Shown here: one piece after another, positions 8,270 through 17,014 of the stretch
Layout: the number at the start of each line of letters is the position of its first letter
How positions within the stretch are numbered: the first letter of the stretch is position 1
Origin: Paraliobacillus ryukyuensis
GTDB taxonomy: Bacteria; Bacillota; Bacilli; Bacillales; Amphibacillaceae
Assembly: GCF_003315295.1 (NCBI RefSeq)
Contig: NZ_QNRI01000001.1
Location: forward strand, 310,001 to 374,000
Length of the DNA: 64,000 bases
Direction of reading: 5' to 3'
The notes under the pieces: generated by a model
The model's database searches: none
What the model was told of the DNA's origin: nothing
What the model saw: only the letters and a program-made list of their open reading frames with translations
Translations under genes and position numbers: made by a program

Positions 8270-10864
8270 TTATTTTAATTTAAAAAGACGTAAACTGTTT
8301 AAGATCACAAGTAATGCAGCGCCTGTATCACTTAATACAGCTAACCAAAGTGTAAACCACCCAGGAAGAACTAGTACAAGAGCTACAACCTTGATTAGCA
8401 CGGAGAACCAGACATTTTGTTTAATAATCGTTAATGCTTTCTTACTAAGCTTCATGGTGAAGGGCAGTTTTTCAAGGTTATCGGCCATTAACACCACATC
8501 AGCTGTCTCAATTGCTGTGTCTGTTCCAGCTCCACCCATTGCAATTCCTAAATCAGCTGTCGCAAGCGCTGGTGCATCGTTAATGCCATCACCAACCATT
8601 GCAGTTTGATAACCTGCCTGCTGCAATTTTTTAATCGAAGTAACCTTATCCTCGGGGAGCAAGTTAGCATAATAACGTGTCATATTCGATTGTTTCGCCA
8701 TAAATGCAGCTGTTTTTTCATTATCACCCGTCAGCATGACCTTTTCTTTCATGCCGTCATTTTCAAGCTGTTTCATTGCTTTTACTGTCGTCGTGCGAAT
8801 GGTATCTTCTACACAGATCACACCGAGTATTTCAATATTATTTCCAATAATAACAATAGTTTTCGCTTGTTCTTGCAATTGATCAATTGTTTTTGGAATT
8901 GGTTCGACACCCAAATCATTGAATAATTTTCGGTTACCAGCATAATAAGTGGTACCATCTATTGTGGCACTTACGCCTTTACCCACAATGCTTTGAAAGT
9001 TCTCTCCTTCTAATATGTTGATTTGTTTTGCTTCCGTATAATCCACAATGGATTTCGCAATCGGATGATTTGAATATGCTTCTAATGTTCGTGCTAATTG
9101 TAGTAATGCTGTTTCATCTTTGTGAAACACTTCCACGTCTGAAACTGTTGGTTTACCAGCTGTAATTGTCCCCGTTTTATCAAAAGCAATGGCTGTAATT
9201 GTGCCCGCTTTTTCCAAGAACGCACCACCTTTGATTAACACACCATTTTTGGCTGCATTTCCAATTGCGGCCACAATCGCCACTGGGGTTGAAATAACCA
9301 ATGCACACGGACAGGCGATAACTAACAGTTCAAGACCTCGATAAAACCATTCTCCCCATGTCCCAAGCTGCACTAGTGGGGGAAGTACCATAATAATCAA
9401 TGCAACAACAAACACGATGGGCGTATAAATAGAAGCGAATTTATCAATAAAAGCTTGCGAAGGCGCCTGTTTGCCTTGCGCGTCCTCCACCATTTCAATG
9501 ATTTTCGCTATCGTGGTATCTTGTGCTAGTTTGGTGACTTCTATTTCCAATGTTCCATGTCCATTAACTGTACCAGCAAAAACGTCATCTGTTACTGTTT
9601 TATCAACTGGAATTGATTCCCCCGTTATGGACGCTTGGTTAACACTTGATTCCCCTTTGACAATCTCGCCATCAAGCGGAATTCGATCCCCGGGTTTGAC
9701 AAGGATAATATCAGATATAGTAACCGCTTCTACAGATACTTTTACAATATCCTGTCCGCGCTTAACCAATGCTTCTAGAGGAGCTAACTCCATCAATTCT
9801 TTTACTGAATTTCGAGTACGATCTATCGACTTTATTTGAAGTAAAGCACCTAAAGAGAAGAGCCAGACAACAAGTGCTCCTTCTAACCATTCCCCAATTA
9901 AAGCCGCCCCAATAGCAGCGACGGACATTAATACGTTCATATCCAAAGCCCGACTCTTTACAGCGAAATAAGCACTTTTTACTGGTTTATATCCGCTAAT
10001 TACCATCCCTGCTCCATAAAATACGTTTGAGATGGTAGATGGAACACCTATGAAGGATAATCCAACACCAGTTCCAAGAAGCAATCCTGAAATAATTACA
10101 AACATCGCACTTAAATCAATTAATTTAGCAGGAGCAGTATTTCCTCGAGCTCGTTTAGAAGCTAAAGTAGCATTATAACCAGCCTTTTTAACTTCACTAA
10201 TAATAGTTTCCTGATCTGTTGAGTGACTAATATCCATTTTACTTGTAGAGAAATTGACGGTTACTTGTTGGACGTTAGGAATTGTACGCATATGCTTCTC
10301 AATTGTTTTTGCACATGCCCCACAATCCATACCTTCAACAAAATAGATCTCCCCTTTATCCTTATGCGAACCAATCTCTTCTGCCTTATAACCAAGTTTA
10401 GCAACCTTTCGTGGTATTTCTTGGATAACAGCTTGATTTTTTGCGGCAACGTTCATCTTTGCAGTGCCAAACTGTACTTCTACTGTCTGCACAGCTTCCA
10501 TGTTTGCTACAGACTTTTCAATTGTTTTCGCACATGCACCACAATCCATTCCAGAGACGGTGTACTGTACTCGATAAAAGTCAATTGCTTCATTAGTATG
10601 GTGTTTTATTGCTTCTTCATTTGATTGCTCCTTAGCTACTGAACAAAAAGAATCGCTATGATTCGTGCAACTCGAGTCATAGGAGTCTGAATCATCATTT
10701 GTTTCACTTTCGCAACAATCTAATTTCTCCTCTGATTGATTGGAAGGTGTTGTAGTTGCTACTGTAGAAGTTTGCAAACCAGCCGTCTGTTTTGTATGGT
10801 TACAGCAACTATTTGCTTGAATCTGGTTACTATTGCAACAAGTATTATTTTTCATTTTTTGCAT
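8270..10864 (-). CDS. cadA: Heavy-metal P1B-type ATPase (Cd/Zn/Pb exporter)
   Basis: ATP-driven efflux of divalent soft metals across the cell membrane. From the chosen start it has 864 residues. The order is: a Cys-rich tail (CC pairs at 9-10, 20-21 and 50-51, and single Cys at 66 and 74); two HMA domains, each with GMDCGACAKTIEK; membrane helices; the TGES phosphatase loop; the CPC transport motif in ACPCALVIS; the phosphorylated Asp in DKTGTITAGKP; the HP motif in SNHPIAKS; and GDGINDAPALA. CPC with two GMDCxxC HMA domains fits the Zn/Cd/Pb group better than copper pumps. The start at 10864 follows AAAGGAG by eight bases. An upstream in-frame codon at 10903 has no such site. It follows cadC by 13 bases. 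Confidence 0.95.
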   Translation of the reverse strand: MQKMKNNTCCNSNQIQANSCCNHTKQTAGLQTSTVATTTPSNQSEEKLDCCESETNDDSDSYDSSCTNHSDSFCSVAKEQSNEEAIKHHTNEAIDFYRVQYTVSGMDCGACAKTIEKSVANMEAVQTVEVQFGTAKMNVAAKNQAVIQEIPRKVAKLGYKAEEIGSHKDKGEIYFVEGMDCGACAKTIEKHMRTIPNVQQVTVNFSTSKMDISHSTDQETIISEVKKAGYNATLASKRARGNTAPAKLIDLSAMFVIISGLLLGTGVGLSFIGVPSTISNVFYGAGMVISGYKPVKSAYFAVKSRALDMNVLMSVAAIGAALIGEWLEGALVVWLFSLGALLQIKSIDRTRNSVKELMELAPLEALVKRGQDIVKVSVEAVTISDIILVKPGDRIPLDGEIVKGESSVNQASITGESIPVDKTVTDDVFAGTVNGHGTLEIEVTKLAQDTTIAKIIEMVEDAQGKQAPSQAFIDKFASIYTPIVFVVALIIMVLPPLVQLGTWGEWFYRGLELLVIACPCALVISTPVAIVAAIGNAAKNGVLIKGGAFLEKAGTITAIAFDKTGTITAGKPTVSDVEVFHKDETALLQLARTLEAYSNHPIAKSIVDYTEAKQINILEGENFQSIVGKGVSATIDGTTYYAGNRKLFNDLGVEPIPKTIDQLQEQAKTIVIIGNNIEILGVICVEDTIRTTTVKAMKQLENDGMKEKVMLTGDNEKTAAFMAKQSNMTRYYANLLPEDKVTSIKKLQQAGYQTAMVGDGINDAPALATADLGIAMGGAGTDTAIETADVVLMADNLEKLPFTMKLSKKALTIIKQNVWFSVLIKVVALVLVLPGWFTLWLAVLSDTGAALLVILNSLRLFKLK

Positions 10865-10877
10865 AACGTGTTCTCCT

Positions 10878-11243
10878 TTAAACTGATACTTTGTTTTGTT
10901 CAAAAACCATTTTCATCACTAGTTCAACCATGATGTTATCCTCTAATGTATAATAAACTGTCTTTCCTTCTTTTCTTGTCGTTGTAATACCAGCTTTCTT
11001 TAGTGTTCGTAAGTGATGAGAAGTAGAAGCTACACTACATGAAATAATATTCGCCATATCACAGACACAAAGTTCTTCTTCAATGGTTAGAGCACATACA
11101 ATGTGAACTCTTGTAGCATCTGCCACTGCCTTCAGCATTTTAGCGACATCCATTGTATTTTGATCTTTCATCCGTTCTCTGACACGATCTACTTTGTCTT
11201 TATGAAGACAGGTGAACTCGAACCGATTTGTATCAACTATCAT
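10878..11243 (-). CDS. cadC: ArsR/SmtB-family metal-sensing repressor
   Basis: Represses the cadCA operon until Cd, Pb or Zn binds. The 121 residues include the metal-site ELCVCD motif, a helix-turn-helix (SVASTSHHLRTLKKAG) and a beta wing (TTRKEGKTVYYTL). An N-terminal Cys in EFTCLHKDKVD matches the third thiolate of the CadC alpha-3N site. It is directly upstream of the pump and has a matching operator in front. GAGGT nine bases before the ATG is the ribosome site. Confidence 0.95.
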   Translation of the reverse strand: MIVDTNRFEFTCLHKDKVDRVRERMKDQNTMDVAKMLKAVADATRVHIVCALTIEEELCVCDMANIISCSVASTSHHLRTLKKAGITTTRKEGKTVYYTLEDNIMVELVMKMVFEQNKVSV

Positions 11244-11281
11244 CTAAAAAACCTCGTTTATTAAAAAGTTTGTTTGAATAT

Positions 11282-11310
11282 ATTATAAAGAAATTAAACC
11301 TTATATTCAA
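11282..11310 (-). promoter_or_regulatory. cadCA promoter
   Basis: On the minus strand TTGAAT (11305-11310), 17-base spacer, TATAAT (11282-11287). The -35 lies inside the 12-2-12 operator, so bound repressor would block RNA polymerase. Confidence 0.7.
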
Positions 11311-11327
11311 ATATTTATTTGAATATA
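11302..11327. promoter_or_regulatory. CadC/ArsR 12-2-12 operator
   Basis: Perfect inverted repeat: TATATTCAAATA, two bases, TATTTGAATATA. The 12-2-12 geometry is the known ArsR/SmtB operator form. A further half site (TTTGAATATA) lies just downstream near 11272-11281, beside the -10. Confidence 0.85.
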
Positions 11328-11377
11328 AATGATAAAAAACCCGACTTCTGTCAGCTTCAACTAAATGAATTCATATA

Positions 11378-11518
11378 TTACGAATGTTGCTTGTTTTGTC
11401 GCTTTTTTCTAATACTTAGTTGAATAAAGAATGATAGGCTAATCAGCAAATAAAGACAACTCCAAAAATTTTGCTCGAACACAAGTGTATAAAGGAAAAT
11501 AATTGTTGCAATTGTCAT
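11378..11518 (-). CDS. Small hydrophobic protein, hypothetical (46 residues)
   Basis: Short frame beginning ATG ACA ATT and ending in a basic tail (SIRKKRQNKQHS). Two hydrophobic stretches (IATIIFLYTLVF and CLYLLISLSFFIQL) fit a two-pass membrane peptide. The frame stays open upstream for about 25 more codons without a normal start codon, and no good ribosome site is visible. The visible part may therefore be the remnant of a slightly longer gene. Family not recognised. Confidence 0.3.
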   Translation of the reverse strand: MTIATIIFLYTLVFEQNFWSCLYLLISLSFFIQLSIRKKRQNKQHS

Positions 11519-11967
11519 GATGATTATTCCAGCTATCTCTAACTTAGAAAATTCCCTACTTTCTAATTGAAAATTCGCATATTTAATATACGAACTCTAC
11601 CATTCTTCTACTGCCTTTAGAAGCGGTCTCACTTTTTACCAACGTCTTTTATATTATAAATTTTTAGTTGCTCCCGTTCAAAAATGATAGTAAAATATGT
11701 AATGAAACATAATAGATATTATGTTTCATTGTGAAAACATATGAAAGCTTGTTGATTCGAGAACTAATTAAAAAATTATGTAATAGTATAATTATGGAAT
11801 GAAACATATTGAATATAATCATTCATCCTTTTTATTACATATATTCTAATTATACAACAATCCTCTGTTACGCAGAGGGGGATTCTAAGCAAATTATCTT
11901 TTTTGTGACGAGTGAGTATTCGTTCGATGCGTGATATTATGTGTGGGATGGATTGGAGGAATTACTG
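11519..11967. other. Gene-free AT-rich region with inverted repeats
   Basis: About 450 bases without a convincing gene. It holds the perfect repeat at 11701-11730, a partial copy at 11798-11810, an isolated TATAAT at 11787, a short CCTCTG/CAGAGG hairpin near 11862-11878 without a T run, and an extended -10 (TGA TATTAT, 11932-11940) just ahead of the recombinase gene. Confidence 0.5.
11701..11730. repeat. Perfect 14-2-14 inverted repeat, possible operator
   Basis: AATGAAACATAATA, GA, then the exact reverse complement TATTATGTTTCATT. The arm recurs in part as AATGAAACATATT at 11798-11810, directly after a TATAAT. Neither strand has a T run right after the stem, so a regulator site is more likely than a terminator. 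No matching regulator is in the window. Confidence 0.5.
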
Positions 11968-12693
11968 ATGGAAAAGACAGAATATACAACGAATGTTTTC
12001 TTAACGGAAGGAGAATATATGTATCTTCTATCAAAGTACGGTACCTACGAATTAAATCTCAAGATGGAAGAATTAAGTCGTTCAAAACAAAATGATAAAA
12101 AGCGACGTTACCGTATTAAGTCTGATTATCATGCACTTATTAGTAAGGGAATGCAAACAGTCCAACCGATACGCGATAAGTTTTTAATTGAAGCAATGAA
12201 ACAGGAATTATGGAAACACTCCTATCGAAACTATTTTTTGTTTGTGATGGGCATTAATACGGGGCTTCGAATTAGTGATCTACTTCCTTTACGAGTAACG
12301 GATGTTCGGGATCAAACACATATCGTTATCAGAGAAACAAAAACGAGAAAAAATAAGCGTTTCTTAATAAATTTAGAACTTAGAAACATAATTGTGGATT
12401 ACACAAAACATATGTCACTGGATGATTATTTATTTGCTTCCCATAAAACGGATTTTCCAATCAAACGTGTGCAAGCTTATAAAATTTTAAATAAAGCAGC
12501 CAACAATGTTGGAATCCCTGATTTTGGTACACATAGTTTGCGAAAGACTTTTGGTTTTTGGCATTATACAATGCACAAAAACGTAGCTTTATTGCAAGAC
12601 ATTTTTAACCACTCTTCTCCAGATATCACTTTACGCTATATTGGTATTAATCAAGATATCGTCGATAAAAGTTTGGAACATTTCAGTTTATAA
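11968..12693 (+). CDS. Tyrosine recombinase (phage integrase family)
   Basis: DNA strand exchange enzyme, 241 residues. The catalytic set is complete: Arg101 (NTGLRISDLLPL), a Lys in ETKTRKNKR, His189 and Arg192 (HSLRKT), His215 (FNHSS) and Tyr224 (TLRYIGI). The N-terminal 70 residues are charged and probably bind DNA. GGAGGA seven bases before ATG 11968 fixes the start; the GTG at 11941 has no such site. Phage structural genes, a directionality factor and att repeats are absent nearby, so this is a stand-alone recombinase of unknown target. It is shorter than XerC/XerD (about 300). Confidence 0.85.
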   Translation: MEKTEYTTNVFLTEGEYMYLLSKYGTYELNLKMEELSRSKQNDKKRRYRIKSDYHALISKGMQTVQPIRDKFLIEAMKQELWKHSYRNYFLFVMGINTGLRISDLLPLRVTDVRDQTHIVIRETKTRKNKRFLINLELRNIIVDYTKHMSLDDYLFASHKTDFPIKRVQAYKILNKAANNVGIPDFGTHSLRKTFGFWHYTMHKNVALLQDIFNHSSPDITLRYIGINQDIVDKSLEHFSL

Positions 12694-12789
12694 AAAGATG
12701 TATTTTATCCCAACTTTTTTGAGCATATCCCTTCTTTTCATAGAATATATTTGTACAAGCTATGTTCTATATAGAAGGGAGTCATCTTC

Positions 12790-13413
12790 ATGGTTTTGTT
12801 AAGTTATGTCCTGTTAGGATTATCACTAGCAGCTCCAATCGGTCCAATTAATGCCGCTCAAATGAGTCAAGGGATTAAAAATGGATTTATGCATGCTTGG
12901 TTTATTGGTCTTGGTTCGATTTTAGCTGAATGCTTGTTTATCATTGCGGTCTTTTTTGGGGTGGTTCATTTATTAGAATCCTCATTTGTACGTGTATTTC
13001 TATGGTCATTTGGTTCATTCGTTTTAGCATATACTGCTATAGAAAGCTTAACCAATTTAGCCTCTCTTTCACCATCTGATACTCGGACGAATAAGGATTC
13101 ATTAGTCAAAACGTTTTGGAGTGGTTTTATTCTTTCGTTAACTAATCCTTTGTCCATTTTATTTTGGTTGGGGATTTATGGTTCCATCTTAGCAAACTCT
13201 TTACATAAATACGACTTAGCACAAGTGATTTATTATGGTGCAGCGATACTTGCTGGATTAATGTTATGGGATATTTTTATGGCTACTCTATCCAGTGGTT
13301 TCCGTTATTTTTTAAAGCCAATTTTTTTGCAGATGATAACCGTTTTATCTGCGGTCTGTTTGCTTGGTTTTGCGGGATATTTTGGCTATCATGCATTTCA
13401 ATTATTGTTTTAA
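12790..13413 (+). CDS. LysE/RhtB-type amino acid exporter
   Basis: 207-residue membrane protein with five or six hydrophobic helices and the family's opening motif (LSLAAPIGPINAAQMSQGIKN). Proteins of this type export lysine, arginine, threonine or other amino acids by proton exchange. The substrate cannot be read from sequence. GAAGGGAG precedes the ATG. Its stop overlaps that of the convergent APC permease by four bases. Confidence 0.9.
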   Translation: MVLLSYVLLGLSLAAPIGPINAAQMSQGIKNGFMHAWFIGLGSILAECLFIIAVFFGVVHLLESSFVRVFLWSFGSFVLAYTAIESLTNLASLSPSDTRTNKDSLVKTFWSGFILSLTNPLSILFWLGIYGSILANSLHKYDLAQVIYYGAAILAGLMLWDIFMATLSSGFRYFLKPIFLQMITVLSAVCLLGFAGYFGYHAFQLLF

Positions 13414-14708
13414 TGTACCTGCTTTTTTTGGACAATGATCGTCACGACACTAATGACTGTCAGAAAGACACCGCTAATTAATAATCCAATTCTACCTATA
13501 GCATCAAATAAAGTTCCTAGCACACCTACTGCTAACAGTAAGACACCTATGCGTTGCTTCCATTTTGCTATCACTGTTAACTTACTTAATTTACTGTACG
13601 TAAACAAAATGAAAATCCAAATATAAATTAACATTAAGCTTGCTGCAGTGGTAATGTATTCATATACCTTATCTGGTATCAAAAATGCGATTACAATGGA
13701 TAGAACTAAGCCGCTGGTTGTTAAGGCTACCGCATAATACGGTACGTTCCTTTTCCCTTTTTTTGAAAATAGTTTTGGTGCATCGCCATCTTCTGATAAA
13801 TTAGTTAAAATAGTGGTAATCCCGTATAAAGAAGCAACCATGGTTGAAAATCCACCAATGATTAAAATGCCGTTAAAAATATGCGTAATAATAGTTAGAT
13901 CCAGTTTTTCTAAAAGTAGTAAAAACGGACTTTTATCGCCATTGAATGCTTTTATTGGTAGTAACCAAACACACAAGCCTATCGAAATAATATAAATACA
14001 GCTTAATAACCCAAGCATCACTTTTCCTGACTTTGGTGCGTCTTTTGGTTCTTTCAGTTCATTCGCCATAATTCCCATTACTTCAATCCCGCCATAGGCA
14101 TAAAGCACATAGATAAACGCTGTCCAAATCCCGATTGTTCCTTTTGGTAATAGCTTGTCTTTGGTAAATGTTAACCAGGACGTGTCTCCCTGGATAACGC
14201 CAAAAATTACTAAAAACCCAATAATAATAAACATAATTATAGCCGCTATTTTCATCATTCCAAAGATATTTTCTACTTTCTCAAAACCAGAAACACCTAA
14301 CAAGATTACTGCAACCCCTAAAGAGCCAAAGATGACAGATAACACCCATATCGGCATAGAGGGAAACCAAAACTGGGCAAAAATAGAGATAGCGGTGAGT
14401 TGGCTACCCATAATGAGCATTTCTGAAGACCAGTATACCCAGCCATTACTGAAACCCGCCCATGAACCAAAAGCATTTTTGGCATATGTCCGAAACGAAC
14501 CTTCTTGCGGATCGTTAGCTGTTAGGATCGATAATGCATCATATACGATATATGTTGCTATAGCCCCCATTAAAAATAAAGCAACAACAGCAGGCCCCCC
14601 CTGTTGAATCGCAATAGCTGATCCAAGAAAAAAACCTGTCCCAATCGTACATCCGACCCCTATTAAAGCTAATTGCCACCAAGCCAAATTTTTCTCTTTG
14701 TCAGTCAA
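13410..14708 (-). CDS. APC-family amino acid permease
   Basis: Amino acid importer or exchanger in the cell membrane. The first helix carries the APC signature GVGCTIGTGFFLGSA, and about twelve hydrophobic helices follow. The start chosen is TTG at 14708 (LTDKEKNLAWW), nine bases after AGGAGG; another TTG six bases earlier is too close to that site. A longer ATG frame from 14810 would add 34 residues with no family likeness and cover the ribosome site. 432 residues is typical. Substrate unknown. It converges with the LysE exporter, so uptake and export of amino acids are encoded back to back. Confidence 0.9.
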   Translation of the reverse strand: MTDKEKNLAWWQLALIGVGCTIGTGFFLGSAIAIQQGGPAVVALFLMGAIATYIVYDALSILTANDPQEGSFRTYAKNAFGSWAGFSNGWVYWSSEMLIMGSQLTAISIFAQFWFPSMPIWVLSVIFGSLGVAVILLGVSGFEKVENIFGMMKIAAIIMFIIIGFLVIFGVIQGDTSWLTFTKDKLLPKGTIGIWTAFIYVLYAYGGIEVMGIMANELKEPKDAPKSGKVMLGLLSCIYIISIGLCVWLLPIKAFNGDKSPFLLLLEKLDLTIITHIFNGILIIGGFSTMVASLYGITTILTNLSEDGDAPKLFSKKGKRNVPYYAVALTTSGLVLSIVIAFLIPDKVYEYITTAASLMLIYIWIFILFTYSKLSKLTVIAKWKQRIGVLLLAVGVLGTLFDAIGRIGLLISGVFLTVISVVTIIVQKKQVH

Positions 14709-14844
14709 TGCCAATCCCCTCCTATTTTCACAAGTAGTATAGCCTATCACGCTTAATTTATGATGCCTACCATCAAATAAAGTTGACATTAAACAGTTAT
14801 TTAATCTCATACATATTAAAGGATGACGTTAAAGGAGGGGTTCT

Positions 14845-15681
14845 ATGTTTTATCATGTAAAAGAATTACAATATGAAGCAAAAGTTAGCAGACCAGATCC
14901 TGTATTTGCTAAAAAACTGCAAGAAGTATTAGGTGGACAATGGGGTGAAATGTCCGTAATGATGCAATATTTATTTCAAGGATTTAACTGTCGGGGCAAT
15001 AAAAAGTATCGTGATTTGCTATTTGATATCGGTACAGAAGAAATTGCGCATATTGAAATTTTAGCGACATTAATAGCACGTCTTTTAGATGGAACACCAA
15101 TGGAAAGTCAATTGGAGGCATTTAATTATGATCCCGCGTTAGCTGCTGTACTAGGTGGAATGAACCCCCAACACGCGATTGTTTCAGGATTAGGTGCAAT
15201 GCCGGCTGATAGTGTTGGTAACCGATGGTCAGCTGACTACATCGTTGCCAGTGGAAATTTACTGGCTGACTTTCGTGCAAATTTAACCGCAGAATCACAA
15301 GGACGTCTTCAAGTCAGTCGCTTATACGAAATCTCAGACGACCCTTTAGTCAAAGATACGTTGAGTTTTCTCATTGCAAGAGATACTGCCCATCAAAATC
15401 AATGGATTGCCGCGATTCGTGAATTAGAAAATAAAGCACAAGATGTTGTTGTTCCGACAAATTTTCCAAAAGAGTTGCAAAAACAAGAAGTAGCTTATGA
15501 TTTTTACAATACTTCGCAAGGGCAATCGGATGCAAACGGGCCTTGGGCGCAAGGAACAGCACCGGATGGACGAGGACAATTCCGTTATATAGAACAACCT
15601 TTCCCTTATGGCCCTGTTCCTAAACTTCCGCTAGCACCAGCTACCGTTTTTAACACACCACCAAAACCTTTAACAAGATAG
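14845..15681 (+). CDS. Manganese catalase
   Basis: Dismutates hydrogen peroxide at a di-manganese centre in the cytoplasm. 278 residues. Metal ligands can be placed: Glu35 (GQWGEMSVMMQYL), Glu66 and His69 (GTEEIAHIE), Glu150 (TAESQGR) and His183 (ARDTAHQNQW). The C-terminal tail is rich in Pro and Gly, as in the family. AAAGGAGGGG precedes the ATG. A TTGACA at 14783-14788 may be its -35, but no strong -10 is placed well. A spore-coat role (CotJC-like) is possible, since some relatives are coat proteins. Confidence 0.92.
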   Translation: MFYHVKELQYEAKVSRPDPVFAKKLQEVLGGQWGEMSVMMQYLFQGFNCRGNKKYRDLLFDIGTEEIAHIEILATLIARLLDGTPMESQLEAFNYDPALAAVLGGMNPQHAIVSGLGAMPADSVGNRWSADYIVASGNLLADFRANLTAESQGRLQVSRLYEISDDPLVKDTLSFLIARDTAHQNQWIAAIRELENKAQDVVVPTNFPKELQKQEVAYDFYNTSQGQSDANGPWAQGTAPDGRGQFRYIEQPFPYGPVPKLPLAPATVFNTPPKPLTR

Positions 15682-15684
15682 TTA

Positions 15685-15724
15685 AAAAAGCAAGAAACTA
15701 TTTTTCAAGGTTTCTTCCTTTTTA
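15685..15724 (+). terminator. Terminator after manganese catalase
   Basis: AAGAAAC pairs with GTTTCTT around an 11-base loop. CCTTTTT follows. Confidence 0.7.
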
Positions 15725-15826
15725 ATGTGTCATTTTGACGCCTAGAACTCTATTATTACGAATAAAACTACTGATTATTCTCATACTACTTTTAAATTGA
15801 TTACATAAAGGGAGATGATACTCGAA

Positions 15827-16963
15827 ATGATGCATGCTGTAACTTATGAAGGAAAAAATCAAGTCGCTGTTAATAAAGTAGAAGAACCATTCCTTGAAGA
15901 TGCGCAAGATATTATTATACGTGTGACATCTACAGCAATTTGTGGTTCTGATCTACATCTCTATCAAGGGAATTTCCCGTTACCCAAAGGCTATATTATT
16001 GGTCATGAACCAATGGGGATAGTAGAAGAAGTTGGCAAATCAGTAAGACGATTCAAAAAGGGAGATCGTGTGGTAATACCATTCACTGTATCATGTGGTA
16101 GCTGTTTTTATTGTAACCATCATATGGAAAGCCAATGTGACAACGTCAATCCTCATTACGATTCTGGTGGTTACTTTGGCTACTCAGAAAAATTCGGGAA
16201 CTATCCAGGTGGACAAGCAGAATATTTACGTGTGCCATTTGCGGACGCAACTGCTTTTCTTATTCCACCGGATTGTGAAATGGAGGATCCTACCCTCTTG
16301 TTTTTGTCTGACGTACTCCCTACTGCTTATTGGAGCGTAAAAAATGCAGGAGTAAAACCGGGAGATACTGTCATTGTACTAGGTTGTGGGCCAATTGGAT
16401 TGATGACACAACAATTTGCTTGGCAAGCAGGTGCAGACCGAGTCATAGCTATTGATCACATTGATTATCGATTGACTCAAGCCAAAAAGTTTAACCAAAC
16501 AGAAGTATTTGATTTTACAAAACATGATGATATGGGCGAGTTTTTAAAAGAAACTACCAAAGGTGGTGCAGATGTTGTAATCGACTGTGTAGGTATGGAT
16601 GGTAAAAAATCACCTTTAGAATTTGTTGAGCAAAAATTGAAACTACAAGGAGGAACCTTAGGACCTATACAGATTGCGACGAAAGCAATTAAAAAATGTG
16701 GTACCTTCCAGATTACTGGTGTCTATGGTGGCAACTACAATTTATTTCCTTTGGGTGCTTTCTTTGCTCGAAATATTCAAATTAAAACCGGACAAGCACA
16801 TGCAAGAACCTATATGCAACCTCTCTATCAACAAATTAAAGAAGGAAAAATTGATCCAACCTGTATCATTACGCATGAACTACCATTAGCTAAAGCTGAT
16901 TATGGTTATCAAATTTTTAATAATAAACAAGATGAGTGCATAAAAGTTATTCTTAAACCGTAA
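15827..16963 (+). CDS. Zinc-dependent alcohol/formaldehyde dehydrogenase (MDR family)
   Basis: NAD-linked oxidoreductase of the medium-chain family, 378 residues. Catalytic-zinc residues lie in AICGSDLHLY and GHEPMGIVEEVG. The structural-zinc lobe has the complete C-x2-C-x2-C-x7-C pattern (CGSCFYCNHHMESQC). The coenzyme loop is VLGCGPIGLM. The long lobe and the HAR segment near the end resemble glutathione-independent formaldehyde dehydrogenases. True substrate unknown. The ATG at 15815 directly abuts the ribosome site, so I prefer the ATG at 15827. Confidence 0.88.
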   Translation: MMHAVTYEGKNQVAVNKVEEPFLEDAQDIIIRVTSTAICGSDLHLYQGNFPLPKGYIIGHEPMGIVEEVGKSVRRFKKGDRVVIPFTVSCGSCFYCNHHMESQCDNVNPHYDSGGYFGYSEKFGNYPGGQAEYLRVPFADATAFLIPPDCEMEDPTLLFLSDVLPTAYWSVKNAGVKPGDTVIVLGCGPIGLMTQQFAWQAGADRVIAIDHIDYRLTQAKKFNQTEVFDFTKHDDMGEFLKETTKGGADVVIDCVGMDGKKSPLEFVEQKLKLQGGTLGPIQIATKAIKKCGTFQITGVYGGNYNLFPLGAFFARNIQIKTGQAHARTYMQPLYQQIKEGKIDPTCIITHELPLAKADYGYQIFNNKQDECIKVILKP

Positions 16964-16969
16964 GACAGT

Positions 16970-17002
16970 AAACAAGACTTGAACATATCAAGTCTTGTTT
17001 TT
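16970..17002. terminator. Bidirectional terminator between dehydrogenase and tenA
   Basis: AAACAAGACTTGA pairs with TCAAGTCTTGTTT. T and A runs lie outside, so it serves both convergent genes. Confidence 0.88.
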
Positions 17003-17014
17003 AAAAGTGCTTCT

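Noticed and set aside
9471-9839. 122-codon plus-strand frame inside cadA
   Set aside because: Antisense shadow of the conserved ATPase core.
11861-11885. CCTCTG/CAGAGG hairpin as terminator
   Set aside because: No T run on either strand. G-rich flank only.
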